Assembly (NCBI RefSeq): GCF_025639805.1
Contig: NZ_CP106735.1
Span: 1,118,001 to 1,182,000 of the forward strand
Source: Reichenbachiella carrageenanivorans
Lineage (GTDB): Bacteria > Bacteroidota > Bacteroidia > Cytophagales > Cyclobacteriaceae
Direction: 5' to 3'
Length of the DNA: 64,000 nt
Of this stretch, positions 50,398 to 59,144 are shown in pieces. Both the position numbers and the translations under genes were made by a program. How positions within the stretch are numbered: position 1 is the first letter of the stretch; every line of letters starts with the position of its first letter. The notes beneath the pieces were generated by a model. It was not told the origin of the DNA, ran no database searches, and saw only the letters and a program-made list of their open reading frames with translations.

Positions 50398-51563
50398 TGA
50401 CAAAAACAGGCCTATCCCTACTCCATGAATTATCGATCAAAGGCAATATCGGCTATCTCTGTCATGCCGCTTCGGTAGATATCAACTATAATCATGGTAT
50501 TGATATAGTCAAATCTATTTTTGGCTCGCGACTCAAAAAATTATTTTCGCCACAGCATGGACTTTTTGCCGATGTGCAAGACAACATGGTGGAGTCCAAC
50601 CATTTCCATCACAGCCATTACGACCTACCCGTTTATAGTCTCTACTCCGATACTCGAAAACCCACAGCCGAGATGCTCCAAGGACTGGATCATGTGCTGA
50701 TCGACCTACAGGATGTGGGCACGCGTGTATATACCTACATCTACACCATGACCTACATGATGGAGGCTTGCGCCGAAAATGACGTGGAGGTAATCATACT
50801 GGATCGCCCCAACCCTATCGGCGGCTTGAAGATAGAAGGCAACATACTAGACCTTAATTATCGATCTTTCGTTGGCCGACACGAACTACCCATGCGGCAT
50901 GGGCTGACCATGGGTGAAGTGGCATTAATGGCTAAAAAGCACTGGGGTATCGATTGCAACCTAAGGGTAATAGCTATGCAAGGCTGGAAACGAGACATGT
51001 TTTTCAAGGATACGCAATTGCCTTGGGTACTACCATCTCCCAACCTACCCAATGCTGAAACGGCTTTTTCTTTCGTGGGGACTGTGCTTTTCGAAGGCAC
51101 TAATATTTCTGAAGGACGAGGAACCACCAAGAGCTTGGAAACCGTGGGTCATCCCGCTCTTGCCAATTATCAATTGCTAGATCAACTTAAGTCTATTTTT
51201 CAATCAGAAGGTTTAACAGGGTTTGTGCTTCGACCAGTTTCTTTCATGCCCACCTTTCAAAAGCATGCAGGACAGGTTTGTCATGGCTATCAGATCCATA
51301 TCACTGACTTCGAAGCTTTTTCTCCATGGCATGTAGGCCAGGTGCTTTGTCGAGAGTTTTACCAGCATCTTGGATCAACTTTTTTATGGAAACAACCACC
51401 TTATGAATACGAAGAAGACCTCTTGCCAATAGATATTCTTAATGGTACAGACCAGATACGAAAATGGATAGAATCCAATGGTAGTGTTGCTGATCTCCGA
51501 AGCCTAGAATCGTCTCAAATGTCGGCATATTTAGAAAAACGTGCTGAAATAATGATCTATTAA
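50397..51563 (+). CDS. DUF1343/NamZ-like peptidoglycan exo-muramidase, no signal peptide
   Basis: A 388-residue protein of the DUF1343 family, whose characterised member NamZ releases MurNAc from peptidoglycan fragments. Family segments: HAASVDINYNHGIDIVKSIFG, KLFSPQHGLFADVQDNM, DLQDVGTRVYTYIYTMTYMMEA, VIILDRPNPIGG, and FEGTNISEGRGTTKSLETVGHPAL. It begins at ATG 50397 inside the uvrA stop (TAATG) and has no signal peptide, whereas family members are usually exported; it might act inside the cell on recycled muropeptides. The substrate loop is intact. Confidence 0.9.
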   Translation: MTKTGLSLLHELSIKGNIGYLCHAASVDINYNHGIDIVKSIFGSRLKKLFSPQHGLFADVQDNMVESNHFHHSHYDLPVYSLYSDTRKPTAEMLQGLDHVLIDLQDVGTRVYTYIYTMTYMMEACAENDVEVIILDRPNPIGGLKIEGNILDLNYRSFVGRHELPMRHGLTMGEVALMAKKHWGIDCNLRVIAMQGWKRDMFFKDTQLPWVLPSPNLPNAETAFSFVGTVLFEGTNISEGRGTTKSLETVGHPALANYQLLDQLKSIFQSEGLTGFVLRPVSFMPTFQKHAGQVCHGYQIHITDFEAFSPWHVGQVLCREFYQHLGSTFLWKQPPYEYEEDLLPIDILNGTDQIRKWIESNGSVADLRSLESSQMSAYLEKRAEIMIY

Positions 51564-51596
51564 TTTACTGTTTACAAACTACTTAGTTTTTATCGT

Positions 51597-51604
51597 TAAT
51601 TTTG
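51597..51604 (+). promoter_or_regulatory. -7 box upstream of the trehalose gene
   Basis: TAATTTTG, exact TAnnTTTG, 114 bp before the ATG at 51719, implying a leader of about 110 nt. Confidence 0.4.
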
Positions 51605-51718
51605 AAGCCTAAATGGTTCAAAAAAGATAAAACAGCTCTCCATAATGGGTGAGCGGTGTTAATTATTTCTCGATTACCTTTCGAGGAGAATCAACCAAAA
51701 TTCATTCAAAACAAAAAT

Positions 51719-53911
51719 ATGCCCACTAAGCAAAAGCCTAAAACGATTATTGTATCGAACAGACTGCCAGTTAGAATCATAAAGGAAGATGGAAAATTGG
51801 CATTCACGCCAAGTGAAGGAGGCCTAGCCACGGGTCTTGGGTCTATCTACAAGCAAGGAGAAAATATATGGCTGGGGTGGCCTGGCGCTGTATTAAACAC
51901 TAAAGCCGAAGAATCGCAAACCAAGAAGGAACTGAGCGAGCAAAACATGGCGCCAGTTTTTTTGACAGACGAGGACATAGAGCTTTACTATGAGGGGTTC
52001 TCCAACGAGACCCTTTGGCCTAACTTTCATTATTTCAATCAGTTTTCAGAATTTAAACATGAATACTGGGAAGCCTACAAGAAGGTGAATCAGAAATTTG
52101 CTGATCAAATTATAAAAAACGCCAACCCAAAAGATACCATTTGGATTCACGATTACCAACTGTTGCTTTTGCCAGCACTGGTGCGTAAGGAGCGACCAGA
52201 TATTTCGATAGGCTTCTTTTTGCACATCCCATTTCCATCGTACGAGTCATTTAGGTTATTGCCATGGAGAAGAGAGTTACTTTTGGGCATGTTGGGTGCA
52301 GATTTTCTAGGGTTTCATACCTACGACGATACCCGTCATTTTTTATCGTCAGTGAGTAGATTGGCTGGTGTGGGCAATGAGCACGGCCACATCAACTACA
52401 ACAATCGTCAGATTGTAGCGGATGCACTTCCTATGGGGATCGATTACGACAAGTATGCTCAAACTGCCGCCGAACCTGAAACACTTGAGCGTGAAGTGCG
52501 CTACCGGACCAGTATTGGAGAAGGGAAACTCATTTTATGTATCGATAGGTTGGACTACTCCAAAGGTATCCCACAACGACTGAAGGCATTTGAAAAATTG
52601 CTAGAGCGCTATCCCGAGTATAAAGGAAAAGTGTCTATGCTGATGGTGGTGGTTCCGTCGCGTGATCAGGTAGGAAAATACAAGGAACTAAAAGAAGAAA
52701 TAGACCTATTGGTGGGTCGTATCAATGGTCGGTACTCACAGCTCAGCTGGACACCCATACATTATTTTTATCGTTCGTTTCCTCTGCATGCCTTATCGGC
52801 ATTTTATCGCATGGCACATGTCTGCCTAGTGAGTCCTATGCGAGACGGAATGAACCTAGTCTGTAAGGAATTTATTGCCAGCAAGCTCGACAAAAAAGGC
52901 GTGCTTGTACTAAGCGAAATGGCAGGGGCATCCAAGGAGCTTTCGGATGCATTGTTGATCAACCCAAACAACCGTGAACAAATGGTGGAGGCCATTCGCG
53001 AAGCTTTGGAAATGGACGAAAAAGAACAAATCCAACGCATGAAAGTGATGCAAAGCACCCTGAAGCGATATAACATTTACAATTGGGTGGATTTATTTAT
53101 GAACAGATTATCCGTAGTGAAAACCGAACAAAAAGCATTGACAACTAAACGACTTGACGAACAGTCAGAAATTGCCTTAAAGACAAGTTATAAGGAAGCA
53201 AAAAAACCACTGATCTTTCTAGATTATGATGGTACACTTCAAGGCTTCTATGGCGACCCTCAAGATGCCAAACCTGACGAAGATTTGTACAGTATCATCA
53301 ATGGGCTAACTAAGTTTAAGAATTCGCATGTGGTGATTATCAGTGGCAGAGATAAGGATACCTTAGCCAATTGGTTCAACCTCTCGAAAGTGGACTTGAT
53401 TGGAGAGCATGGTGTTTGGCTTCGAGGCAAAGGCGAAGATTGGCACACGATAACTACCCTCACAGATGTGTGGAAAGCAGACATCAGAAAAGTACTAGAG
53501 GGCTATGTAGCACGTACACCTGGGTCGTTTGTAGAGGAAAAAGACTACTCGCTAGTTTGGCATTACCGAAAGGTAGAGACTGGTCTGGGCGAACTGCGTA
53601 CCCGAGAACTAACTAGTCACTTGAAATACCTTGCTTCCAATCAGAACCTACAAGTACTCGAAGGCGATATGGTTGTAGAAATCAAAAGCACGGAAATCAA
53701 CAAAGGCCGTGCAGCTCGCAATTGGATGAAACGCTATGAAGACGCCGACTTTATTATGGCTATTGGCGACGATTGGACGGACGAGGATACCTTTAAAGCG
53801 ATGCCTCCAAAGGCCTATACCATCAAGGTGGGTAGCACCAATTCCTCTGCAAAATTTAGCGTGACAAATTTTGAAGAGGTCAGAGGCTTGCTCAAGCGAA
53901 TGGTGAGTTAA
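51719..53911 (+). CDS. Fused trehalose-6-phosphate synthase/phosphatase (OtsA-OtsB)
   Basis: A 730-residue bifunctional enzyme. The N-terminal GT20 synthase (about residues 8-460) has TIIVSNRLPVRII, SEGGLATGLGSIY, WIHDYQLLLLPALVRKERP, DRLDYSKGIPQRLKAFE and the active-site LVSPMRDGMNLVCKEF. The C-terminal HAD phosphatase has IFLDYDGTLQGF near residue 501, VVIISGRDKDTL, LIGEHGVWLRG, and MAIGDDWTDEDTF. It makes trehalose from UDP-glucose and glucose-6-phosphate, an osmolyte. Start ATG 51719; an in-frame GTG further upstream (51656) is less likely. Both active sites look intact. Confidence 0.94.
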   Translation: MPTKQKPKTIIVSNRLPVRIIKEDGKLAFTPSEGGLATGLGSIYKQGENIWLGWPGAVLNTKAEESQTKKELSEQNMAPVFLTDEDIELYYEGFSNETLWPNFHYFNQFSEFKHEYWEAYKKVNQKFADQIIKNANPKDTIWIHDYQLLLLPALVRKERPDISIGFFLHIPFPSYESFRLLPWRRELLLGMLGADFLGFHTYDDTRHFLSSVSRLAGVGNEHGHINYNNRQIVADALPMGIDYDKYAQTAAEPETLEREVRYRTSIGEGKLILCIDRLDYSKGIPQRLKAFEKLLERYPEYKGKVSMLMVVVPSRDQVGKYKELKEEIDLLVGRINGRYSQLSWTPIHYFYRSFPLHALSAFYRMAHVCLVSPMRDGMNLVCKEFIASKLDKKGVLVLSEMAGASKELSDALLINPNNREQMVEAIREALEMDEKEQIQRMKVMQSTLKRYNIYNWVDLFMNRLSVVKTEQKALTTKRLDEQSEIALKTSYKEAKKPLIFLDYDGTLQGFYGDPQDAKPDEDLYSIINGLTKFKNSHVVIISGRDKDTLANWFNLSKVDLIGEHGVWLRGKGEDWHTITTLTDVWKADIRKVLEGYVARTPGSFVEEKDYSLVWHYRKVETGLGELRTRELTSHLKYLASNQNLQVLEGDMVVEIKSTEINKGRAARNWMKRYEDADFIMAIGDDWTDEDTFKAMPPKAYTIKVGSTNSSAKFSVTNFEEVRGLLKRMVS

Positions 53912-53912
53912 A

Positions 53913-53942
53913 GAAAAAGAGAGCGCCCTAGCGTAGCTCTCT
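53913..53942 (-). terminator. Terminator of the DUF3703 gene
   Basis: On the minus strand AGAGAGC, an 11-nt loop, GCTCTCT, then TTTTTCTTT. The 5' arm lies in the last codons of the DUF3703 gene and the loop carries its stop. Confidence 0.7.
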
Positions 53943-54323
53943 AAAGTTTCCGTTTAAATTATTTGTTTTTGAAAACATCGCTTGAATGTCTGTGGGTATC
54001 CGTTGCCGTTTGATCATAGACACTCGCGTACTGCCCACGTTACCTACTGGGATTTGACCAATCAAAGAAAAAGGAGCGCCCAGTATCAAGCGTAAGGCCT
54101 GACCCAGTACTTCTTTCACCTTTTTTTGGCGAAAGCCTAGATAGAGCATGTACGAATGAGTTTCGGTATGAGGCCATGCGTAGCGCTGACCAATAATGTG
54201 TGCACGCTCTAAATGGTGCCAGGCTTTAGGATAATCCAAATCTGCTAGGGCTCTATGATATGTTTCTATTTCTTTTTGGTAAAAACTCTTTAGCTCATCT
54301 GGCATTCGAAAATTCAACTTCAT
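53928..54323 (-). CDS. DUF3703-family small helical protein
   Basis: A 131-residue cytoplasmic protein from ATG 54323 (MKLNFRMPDELKSFYQKEIETYHRALADLDYPKAWHHLERAHIIGQRYAWPHTETHSYML). The AWHHLERAHIIGQ-x-x-x-HxxxH-type pattern is the DUF3703 mark. The C-terminal part has a short hydrophobic patch (ALRLILGAPFSLIGQIPVG). The function of the family is unknown; relatives are often near heavy-metal or stress genes, but not here. A longer TTG frame is rejected. It is convergent with the trehalose gene. Confidence 0.8.
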   Translation of the reverse strand: MKLNFRMPDELKSFYQKEIETYHRALADLDYPKAWHHLERAHIIGQRYAWPHTETHSYMLYLGFRQKKVKEVLGQALRLILGAPFSLIGQIPVGNVGSTRVSMIKRQRIPTDIQAMFSKTNNLNGNFRELR

Positions 54324-54374
54324 TTTTTCTGACAAAGATGAATCACTCAGAGAATAATGGCTTGTATAAACTGG

Positions 54375-54602
54375 CTATTTACACACTCCTGCTTCCCAGT
54401 GGAGGAGTCCTGCATGTTTGGCTTGGCAAGCGTTGGCGTAAGTTTTGCCATCGCAGCCACAGACAGGAGTGTAATCTAAGGTACATATACCATTGGGATT
54501 GATTAGAGACTCGTCTATACAAGATTCTGCATTCTTTTCTTCGTCACATTTAGATGCCATGAGAAAGACTATGGCCAATAATAAGGTGCTAAAGAGTTTC
54601 AT
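54375..54602 (-). CDS. Small Kazal-domain (serine protease inhibitor-like) lipoprotein
   Basis: A 75-residue secreted or lipid-anchored protein, start ATG 54602 (ATG at 54608 possible). Signal: MKLFSTLLLAIVFLMASKC with a lipobox-like ASKC. The mature part is a Kazal-like domain: TYTPVCGCDGKTYANACQAKHAG-type pattern (PVCGCDGKTYANAC; C-x3-C spacing of Kazal domains), with CIDESLINPNGIC before it, six Cys in total in addition to the signal Cys. It would be an extracellular protease inhibitor; the real target is unknown. Convergent/adjacent genes give no hint. Confidence 0.87.
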   Translation of the reverse strand: MKLFSTLLLAIVFLMASKCDEEKNAESCIDESLINPNGICTLDYTPVCGCDGKTYANACQAKHAGLLHWEAGVCK

Positions 54603-54728
54603 AAGCATGGGTTTATTTCATAATGAAAAGTCTAAAATACGACTTAAAATGGAAAGTATTTTGTCATAATGAATGCAAAAAGGAGTAAGAATTTGTACTT
54701 CAGCTCTTACTTATGCCCTAGAGGGTCT

Positions 54729-54736
54729 TATCTTCG
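54729..54736 (+). promoter_or_regulatory. -7-like box upstream of the DUF748 gene
   Basis: TATCTTCG, one base off TAnnTTTG, 30 bp before the ATG at 54767. Confidence 0.4.
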
Positions 54737-54766
54737 TGAGTATACATCAGACAAACAAGAAGCCAA

Positions 54767-56971
54767 ATGCCTATAAAGAAAAGCCTAAAGATAGTTTCTA
54801 TGATAGCACTTGTACTGATAGCTATTGCTTTGATCATACTACCTATAATAGTACGTCAGGTGGCCATAAAAAACAGTGAAAAGTGGATAGGCAGATCTAT
54901 TGATATAGATGACATCGATATCAACCTATTTACCAGTACGGTAGAAATTTTCGACCTTAAAGTATATGAACCCGATGGGGCAACTGTTTTTGTGGGCTTA
55001 GATACTTTATTGGTGGATTTAGAGCTTTATCGCTTAATGAACCATGAGTTTGTATTAGAACAGCTTTATCTGGCAGGTTCTACGATCAGTGTGATCAAAT
55101 CCGATTCTAGTTTTAATTTCGATGACATTGTGGCTCATTTCGAATCCAGCGATACTACAGAAATAGAAGTACCTATAGACACGGCTGTACAAACAGAAGA
55201 GTCTGGTATGGCGATTATACTTTCCAATATGGAATTGAAAGACGCTTTGTTTACCCTCCAAGAAAGAGGTACGGAAGAGGTCATGGAGCTCAAAAACATT
55301 AACTTCTTTGTGCCTTTTATTGCGCTGAACCAAGCGAATAGCAGCGAGGCGGGGTTAAAGTTTGATTTTACTAATGGTGGATATTTTCAATCTCAGGTGG
55401 ATTTCAATCCAAAAACCAGTGACTTCGAAGCGCATGTGATGATTCATGATTTGGCTATAGGCGGTTACGAAAAGTTTTTGACCAAATATATTACTTTGGG
55501 CAAGTTGGATGGCGCAATCGACCTCGCGTTGAATGTAACTGGCAACATCAATGCAGTCGAACAGGTAGATATCAATGGTAGGTTTGGTTTACAGCATTTT
55601 GTACTAGAGGATGTAGGGGCTCTACCCTTGGTTAAATTCGATAACCTGAAAGTGACACTGACAGAAGCGGATCTGGCCACCAATCGTTTTGTGGTAGATT
55701 CTGTGATTCTGACCAAGCCTACGATTCATTTTGAGTTATTTGATTCGTCTAACAATTTTGTTGAATTTTTGGCGCACGCCATGCCTACAGACACCACCAT
55801 ACAAGAGAAGGAAGTAGTCGTTGAGCCAGTAGTAGTAGATTCTATCGCTACACCAGCAGCACCGGTCTATTATACCATCCATACGATTAGGGTAGAAGAC
55901 GGTGTATTAGAATATACCGATAGCCGTACAGGCGACGAGTTCGTCTATCATCTAAATCAAATGCAACTGGCAGTAGACACAGTAGATAGTGAAACGCACT
56001 GGGTAGTCGCACAAGCAAATATGGTACTGAATGACAGAGGGAAACTAGTAGCTGAATTGGGCATAGACCCAACCAACCCCATGGATTTGACTTTGGACTA
56101 TACCATTAGCGATTTTATGCTGAGTGATCTCAATATCTATTCTCGCTATTATATGGGATTCCCAATATTGTATGGCGATATGTACTATAAGTCGCATACC
56201 GAAATCAAAAACCACCAACTGGTGAGCGAAAACAAGCTGATCATTCGACATGTAGAGTTGGGCAACAAAACCAAAGGGTTGCATGATTTGCCACTCAAGC
56301 TTGCGCTGTTTTTGCTCAAGGATAAAGAAGGCGTGATTACGCTCGATGTACCATTGAAAGGCAACTTGGATGATCCAGATGTAAGTGTGGGCAAGATCGT
56401 GTGGAAAACACTCAACAACCTAATATTTAAAGTAGTCGCCGCACCGGGCAAAATGTTGGTTGGTTTTGTAGGGGGCAACCCACAAGATCTCAAAGAGATC
56501 AAATACGATTACATGGATTCTACTTTTTCTGATAAAAAGAAAAAACAACTAGATCTGCTCATAACGCTAGAAACCAAAAAGCCTGAATTGTCGATAGACT
56601 TGGTGTATTACAATGATGTTCAACTGGAAAAAGAAGCTATCGCCAGAGATCGAGTAGGTAGTGATTTCAACAAAAAAACAGGACAAAACTATAAGCGAGA
56701 TCAGGAGGCGTTTGAGCAGTATGTGATCGGGCGGCTGGGACGGGATACGCTTTCTGTCAGCGAGAGCTGTTTGCTGATCATGGATAAGGCTACTGTAGAT
56801 ACAATCTATACCAAGTACAACCAATTCAGATACGAAAGCTTGTCACAATACCTCAAAGCCACTTCGGACTCTACCAATATCAAACTCCACATAGCCAAAG
56901 AAACCGAACCTAAAAACATAGGAAGTCGACCTATATTTGAAGTAAAGTACGGCCTCAAAGAAGAGGATTAG
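54767..56971 (+). CDS. DUF748/AsmA-like membrane protein
   Basis: A 734-residue protein with one N-terminal span (LKIVSMIALVLIAIALIILPIIV) and a long extracytoplasmic part. Family segments: IDIDDIDINLFTSTVEIFDLKVYEPDG, PKTSDFEAHVMIHDLAIGGYEKFL, GKLDGAIDLALNVTGN, LPLKLALFLLKDKEGVITLDVPLKGNLDDPDVSVGKIVWKTL (read in parts), which is the DUF748 C-terminal signature; YdgH/YhdP-type AsmA relatives. It probably takes part in envelope or lipid handling. C-terminal Cys at SESCLLI. Ends near a palindrome that separates it from the convergent DUF2911 gene. Confidence 0.83.
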   Translation: MPIKKSLKIVSMIALVLIAIALIILPIIVRQVAIKNSEKWIGRSIDIDDIDINLFTSTVEIFDLKVYEPDGATVFVGLDTLLVDLELYRLMNHEFVLEQLYLAGSTISVIKSDSSFNFDDIVAHFESSDTTEIEVPIDTAVQTEESGMAIILSNMELKDALFTLQERGTEEVMELKNINFFVPFIALNQANSSEAGLKFDFTNGGYFQSQVDFNPKTSDFEAHVMIHDLAIGGYEKFLTKYITLGKLDGAIDLALNVTGNINAVEQVDINGRFGLQHFVLEDVGALPLVKFDNLKVTLTEADLATNRFVVDSVILTKPTIHFELFDSSNNFVEFLAHAMPTDTTIQEKEVVVEPVVVDSIATPAAPVYYTIHTIRVEDGVLEYTDSRTGDEFVYHLNQMQLAVDTVDSETHWVVAQANMVLNDRGKLVAELGIDPTNPMDLTLDYTISDFMLSDLNIYSRYYMGFPILYGDMYYKSHTEIKNHQLVSENKLIIRHVELGNKTKGLHDLPLKLALFLLKDKEGVITLDVPLKGNLDDPDVSVGKIVWKTLNNLIFKVVAAPGKMLVGFVGGNPQDLKEIKYDYMDSTFSDKKKKQLDLLITLETKKPELSIDLVYYNDVQLEKEAIARDRVGSDFNKKTGQNYKRDQEAFEQYVIGRLGRDTLSVSESCLLIMDKATVDTIYTKYNQFRYESLSQYLKATSDSTNIKLHIAKETEPKNIGSRPIFEVKYGLKEED

Positions 56972-57033
56972 GAAAAGTGGTGTCTAAATCATCGCGTCAT
57001 TCTCCAAGACGACGAAGGAGCTGTCGGTAGGGT

Positions 57034-57068
57034 TATACCTGACAGGTTTTGAAAACCTATCAGGTATA
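57034..57068. repeat. REP-like palindrome (ACCTGACAGGTTTT type)
   Basis: TATACCTGACAGGTTTT and its near-perfect mirror (one mismatch) around G57051, 35 nt. Sequences of the form ACCTGACAGGTTTTnAAAACCTGTCAGGT are dispersed in many Bacteroidota genomes. It lies between the convergent DUF748 and DUF2911 genes and could also act as a transcription stop. Confidence 0.55.
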
Positions 57069-57107
57069 TACTCACAAGACCAGCAGCTCAGCTCCTACCA
57101 GCACTCC

Positions 57108-58235
57108 TCAAGATTCGTAAGCACTGGTATCTACACCCAGTTCTTTTAACAGCTTAATGGAGTTGGCTTTCACATTGGCTGGCGGGTTCATCGACAGCGA
57201 TTTTTTCAAGTTTTTAATAGCGTTTTTTGTGTCCCCTTTGATTTTATATGCCTCACCCAAGCTATCCCAACAGTTGGCATTTTTAGGGTTTCGTTTGGCG
57301 TTTAATACAAAATACTCGATGGCTTTGTCATACTTCTGCTGACCGATCATTTGATACCCTAGAAAATTGAGCTGCCCTACATTGGCAATAGCCACAGACT
57401 CTGCCAGTAGTGCGTCTGCTTCTTTTATTGCGCCCTGTTGAGTGAGTAGTTGCCCTTTGGTCGATAGATTGTTAAAATTTTTGTTGTTGGCAATGGAGCG
57501 ATTTATCCATTGGATGGCTTCTTCCTGATTGATGTTGTTTTGTGCACAGTATTGAGCTGCTTGATTGAGTCCCTGCCAGCCAAAACCAGGAACGGACCTA
57601 AGCTCTTCTCGGAAATTAGCCAGTACGATCTCGTGAACATCATAAGTCACCTTAAATGGAATAGCTTTTTTCTCCCACTTCAGAGCGATAGTTGCACTAG
57701 AGTTGTCCATGGCAATCACATCGTAGGTAAGTACTTCTGTTGGAGTAGTTTCTTTTGTTTGTACTTCCACACGTAGGGCATCTTCTTTTTCGTCGTAGTA
57801 GAAACTACCCCAAGAGGAGGTATTGGTGGAAAAGATAAGAGTGGCTTTTCCATTTTCATAGACAGCCATGTGCAGGCCATAAGACCCCGCAGCGAGACTT
57901 TTGCCTTCTATTTTCACCTCGTCAGAAAAAGTAATAATTGTATTTTCATTGGCTCCTGCACGCCATGGGATGTTTCGACCGTCTACAAAAGAAACAGCAT
58001 CAAATCCCCAAGGGACTAGTGTTCCCCAGATTTGGCCAGTGCGATCTTGGCCATTGAAAGTTACCCGTGGCCTGGAGTAGTTGATGGTAACGGTAGAAAT
58101 ACCGATGGTTTGCTCGAGCTTGGCCGCTGGACTCACTCCCCTTGGAAGCGTGACTTGTGCAGTCACTTGCCAACACAGCAGCACAACGAGTGCAGCTGTC
58201 AATACTGTGGATTGGATAGTTTTTGTGTTCATCAT
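57108..58235 (-). CDS. DUF2911 protein with C-terminal TPR repeats
   Basis: A 375-residue exported protein. Signal peptide MMNTKTIQSTVLTAALVVLLCWQVTAQ. The DUF2911 part (about 30-200): LPRGVSPAAKLEQTIGISTVTINYSRP, IWGTLVPWGFDAV, WRAGANENTIITFSDEVKIEGKSLAAGSYGLHM, SSWGSFYYDE. The C-terminal third has TPR-like helices (YQMIGQQKYDKAIEYFVLNAKRNPKNANCWDSLGEAYKIKGDTKNAIKNLKKSL, read in parts). The function of DUF2911 is unknown; it is a common Bacteroidota secreted domain. Divergent from DUF1801. Confidence 0.88.
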   Translation of the reverse strand: MMNTKTIQSTVLTAALVVLLCWQVTAQVTLPRGVSPAAKLEQTIGISTVTINYSRPRVTFNGQDRTGQIWGTLVPWGFDAVSFVDGRNIPWRAGANENTIITFSDEVKIEGKSLAAGSYGLHMAVYENGKATLIFSTNTSSWGSFYYDEKEDALRVEVQTKETTPTEVLTYDVIAMDNSSATIALKWEKKAIPFKVTYDVHEIVLANFREELRSVPGFGWQGLNQAAQYCAQNNINQEEAIQWINRSIANNKNFNNLSTKGQLLTQQGAIKEADALLAESVAIANVGQLNFLGYQMIGQQKYDKAIEYFVLNAKRNPKNANCWDSLGEAYKIKGDTKNAIKNLKKSLSMNPPANVKANSIKLLKELGVDTSAYES

Positions 58236-58407
58236 GATTAATGGTTTTGTTTTGACATTTTAACAAGTATTATAAACGACCACCTTACCTTAATGCTCAA
58301 ATTTTGTGATGGGAGGTGTCTTTTCTAATGAGAAAGGAAAGACTTAAGGGCTCTATTTGATTTTTAGTTTCTGCAAGAAGTTGTTAGGCGCTTTTTTACA
58401 GCACCCT

Positions 58408-58415
58408 TATCTTTG
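58408..58415 (+). promoter_or_regulatory. -7 box upstream of DUF1801
   Basis: TATCTTTG, exact TAnnTTTG, 79 bp before ATG 58495. Confidence 0.4.
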
Positions 58416-58494
58416 GTGCGTTTTTTTGACTATTGGTCAATCTTTGTTTTGCTACTAAAGCACTAATTTTATTGAACACTAAACGGTACACACC

Positions 58495-58938
58495 ATGCAA
58501 AGCACAGCCACCTCTGTGGAGGAATATCTGGACTCGCTGCCAGATGATCGTCGATCGGCCATCTCCGAAGTACGATTGATCATTCTAGAAAATTTACCGA
58601 AAGGCATAGAAGAAAGGATGAATTGGGGTATGATCAGCTATGAAGTACCCCTTGCTATATATCCAGACACTTACAACAAAAAGCCCCTCATGTATGCTGC
58701 CTTGGCATCTCAAAAAAACCATATGTCTGTATATCTAAGTGGAATCTATTGTGACAAATCGCTCAAAGAAAATTTTGAGATGGATTATCACGCTAGTGGC
58801 CAAAAACTGGACATGGGTAAAAGCTGTGTGCGATTCAGAAAATTGGAACATTTGCCACTAGAAGTCATCGGGCGAGCCATTGCTGCCACAGATATGGATA
58901 CCTTTGTTGCGTTTGCAAAGTCCCATAAAAGAAGATAG
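58495..58938 (+). CDS. DUF1801 (YdhG/YjbR-like) protein
   Basis: A 147-residue cytoplasmic protein of the DUF1801 fold: SVEEYLDSLPDDRRSAISEVRLIILENLPKGIEERMNWGMISYEVPLAIYP at the N-terminus, KKPLMYAALASQKNHMSVYLSGIY in the middle, and SCVRFRKLEHLPLEVIGRAI near the end. Relatives are annotated as iron chaperones (frataxin-like fold) or of unknown function. Conserved aromatic residues and the basic groove look intact. It stands alone and is followed by a terminator hairpin. Confidence 0.86.
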   Translation: MQSTATSVEEYLDSLPDDRRSAISEVRLIILENLPKGIEERMNWGMISYEVPLAIYPDTYNKKPLMYAALASQKNHMSVYLSGIYCDKSLKENFEMDYHASGQKLDMGKSCVRFRKLEHLPLEVIGRAIAATDMDTFVAFAKSHKRR

Positions 58939-58986
58939 GCGGAATTATTCACAAAATTTAAAATTCTTTGTAGGGGTAAATTCTAT

Positions 58987-59021
58987 TTTGGTTTCCATGA
59001 CAATGGAAAACCAAATTTTTT
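58987..59021 (+). terminator. Terminator after DUF1801
   Basis: TTTGGTTTCCAT (58987-58998), loop GACA, ATGGAAAACCAAA (59003-59015) with one bulged base, then T to 59021. AT-rich but with a good T tract, 48 bp after the stop. Confidence 0.6.
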
Positions 59022-59144
59022 AAAAGAAATGGTAACCTATTGGTGATAAAAGGGGTCTTTCTCTAAATCGCATTTGAAATGATGATAAGACTCAAAAAAA
59101 ACCAAAAAGTCAAAAACACTAAAATAAAAATTACACTAAACTCA

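Noticed and set aside
58939..59144. Cobalamin or other riboswitch ahead of the second TonB receptor
   Set aside because: The spacer holds only the DUF1801 terminator and an A-rich stretch; no riboswitch core motifs were seen.
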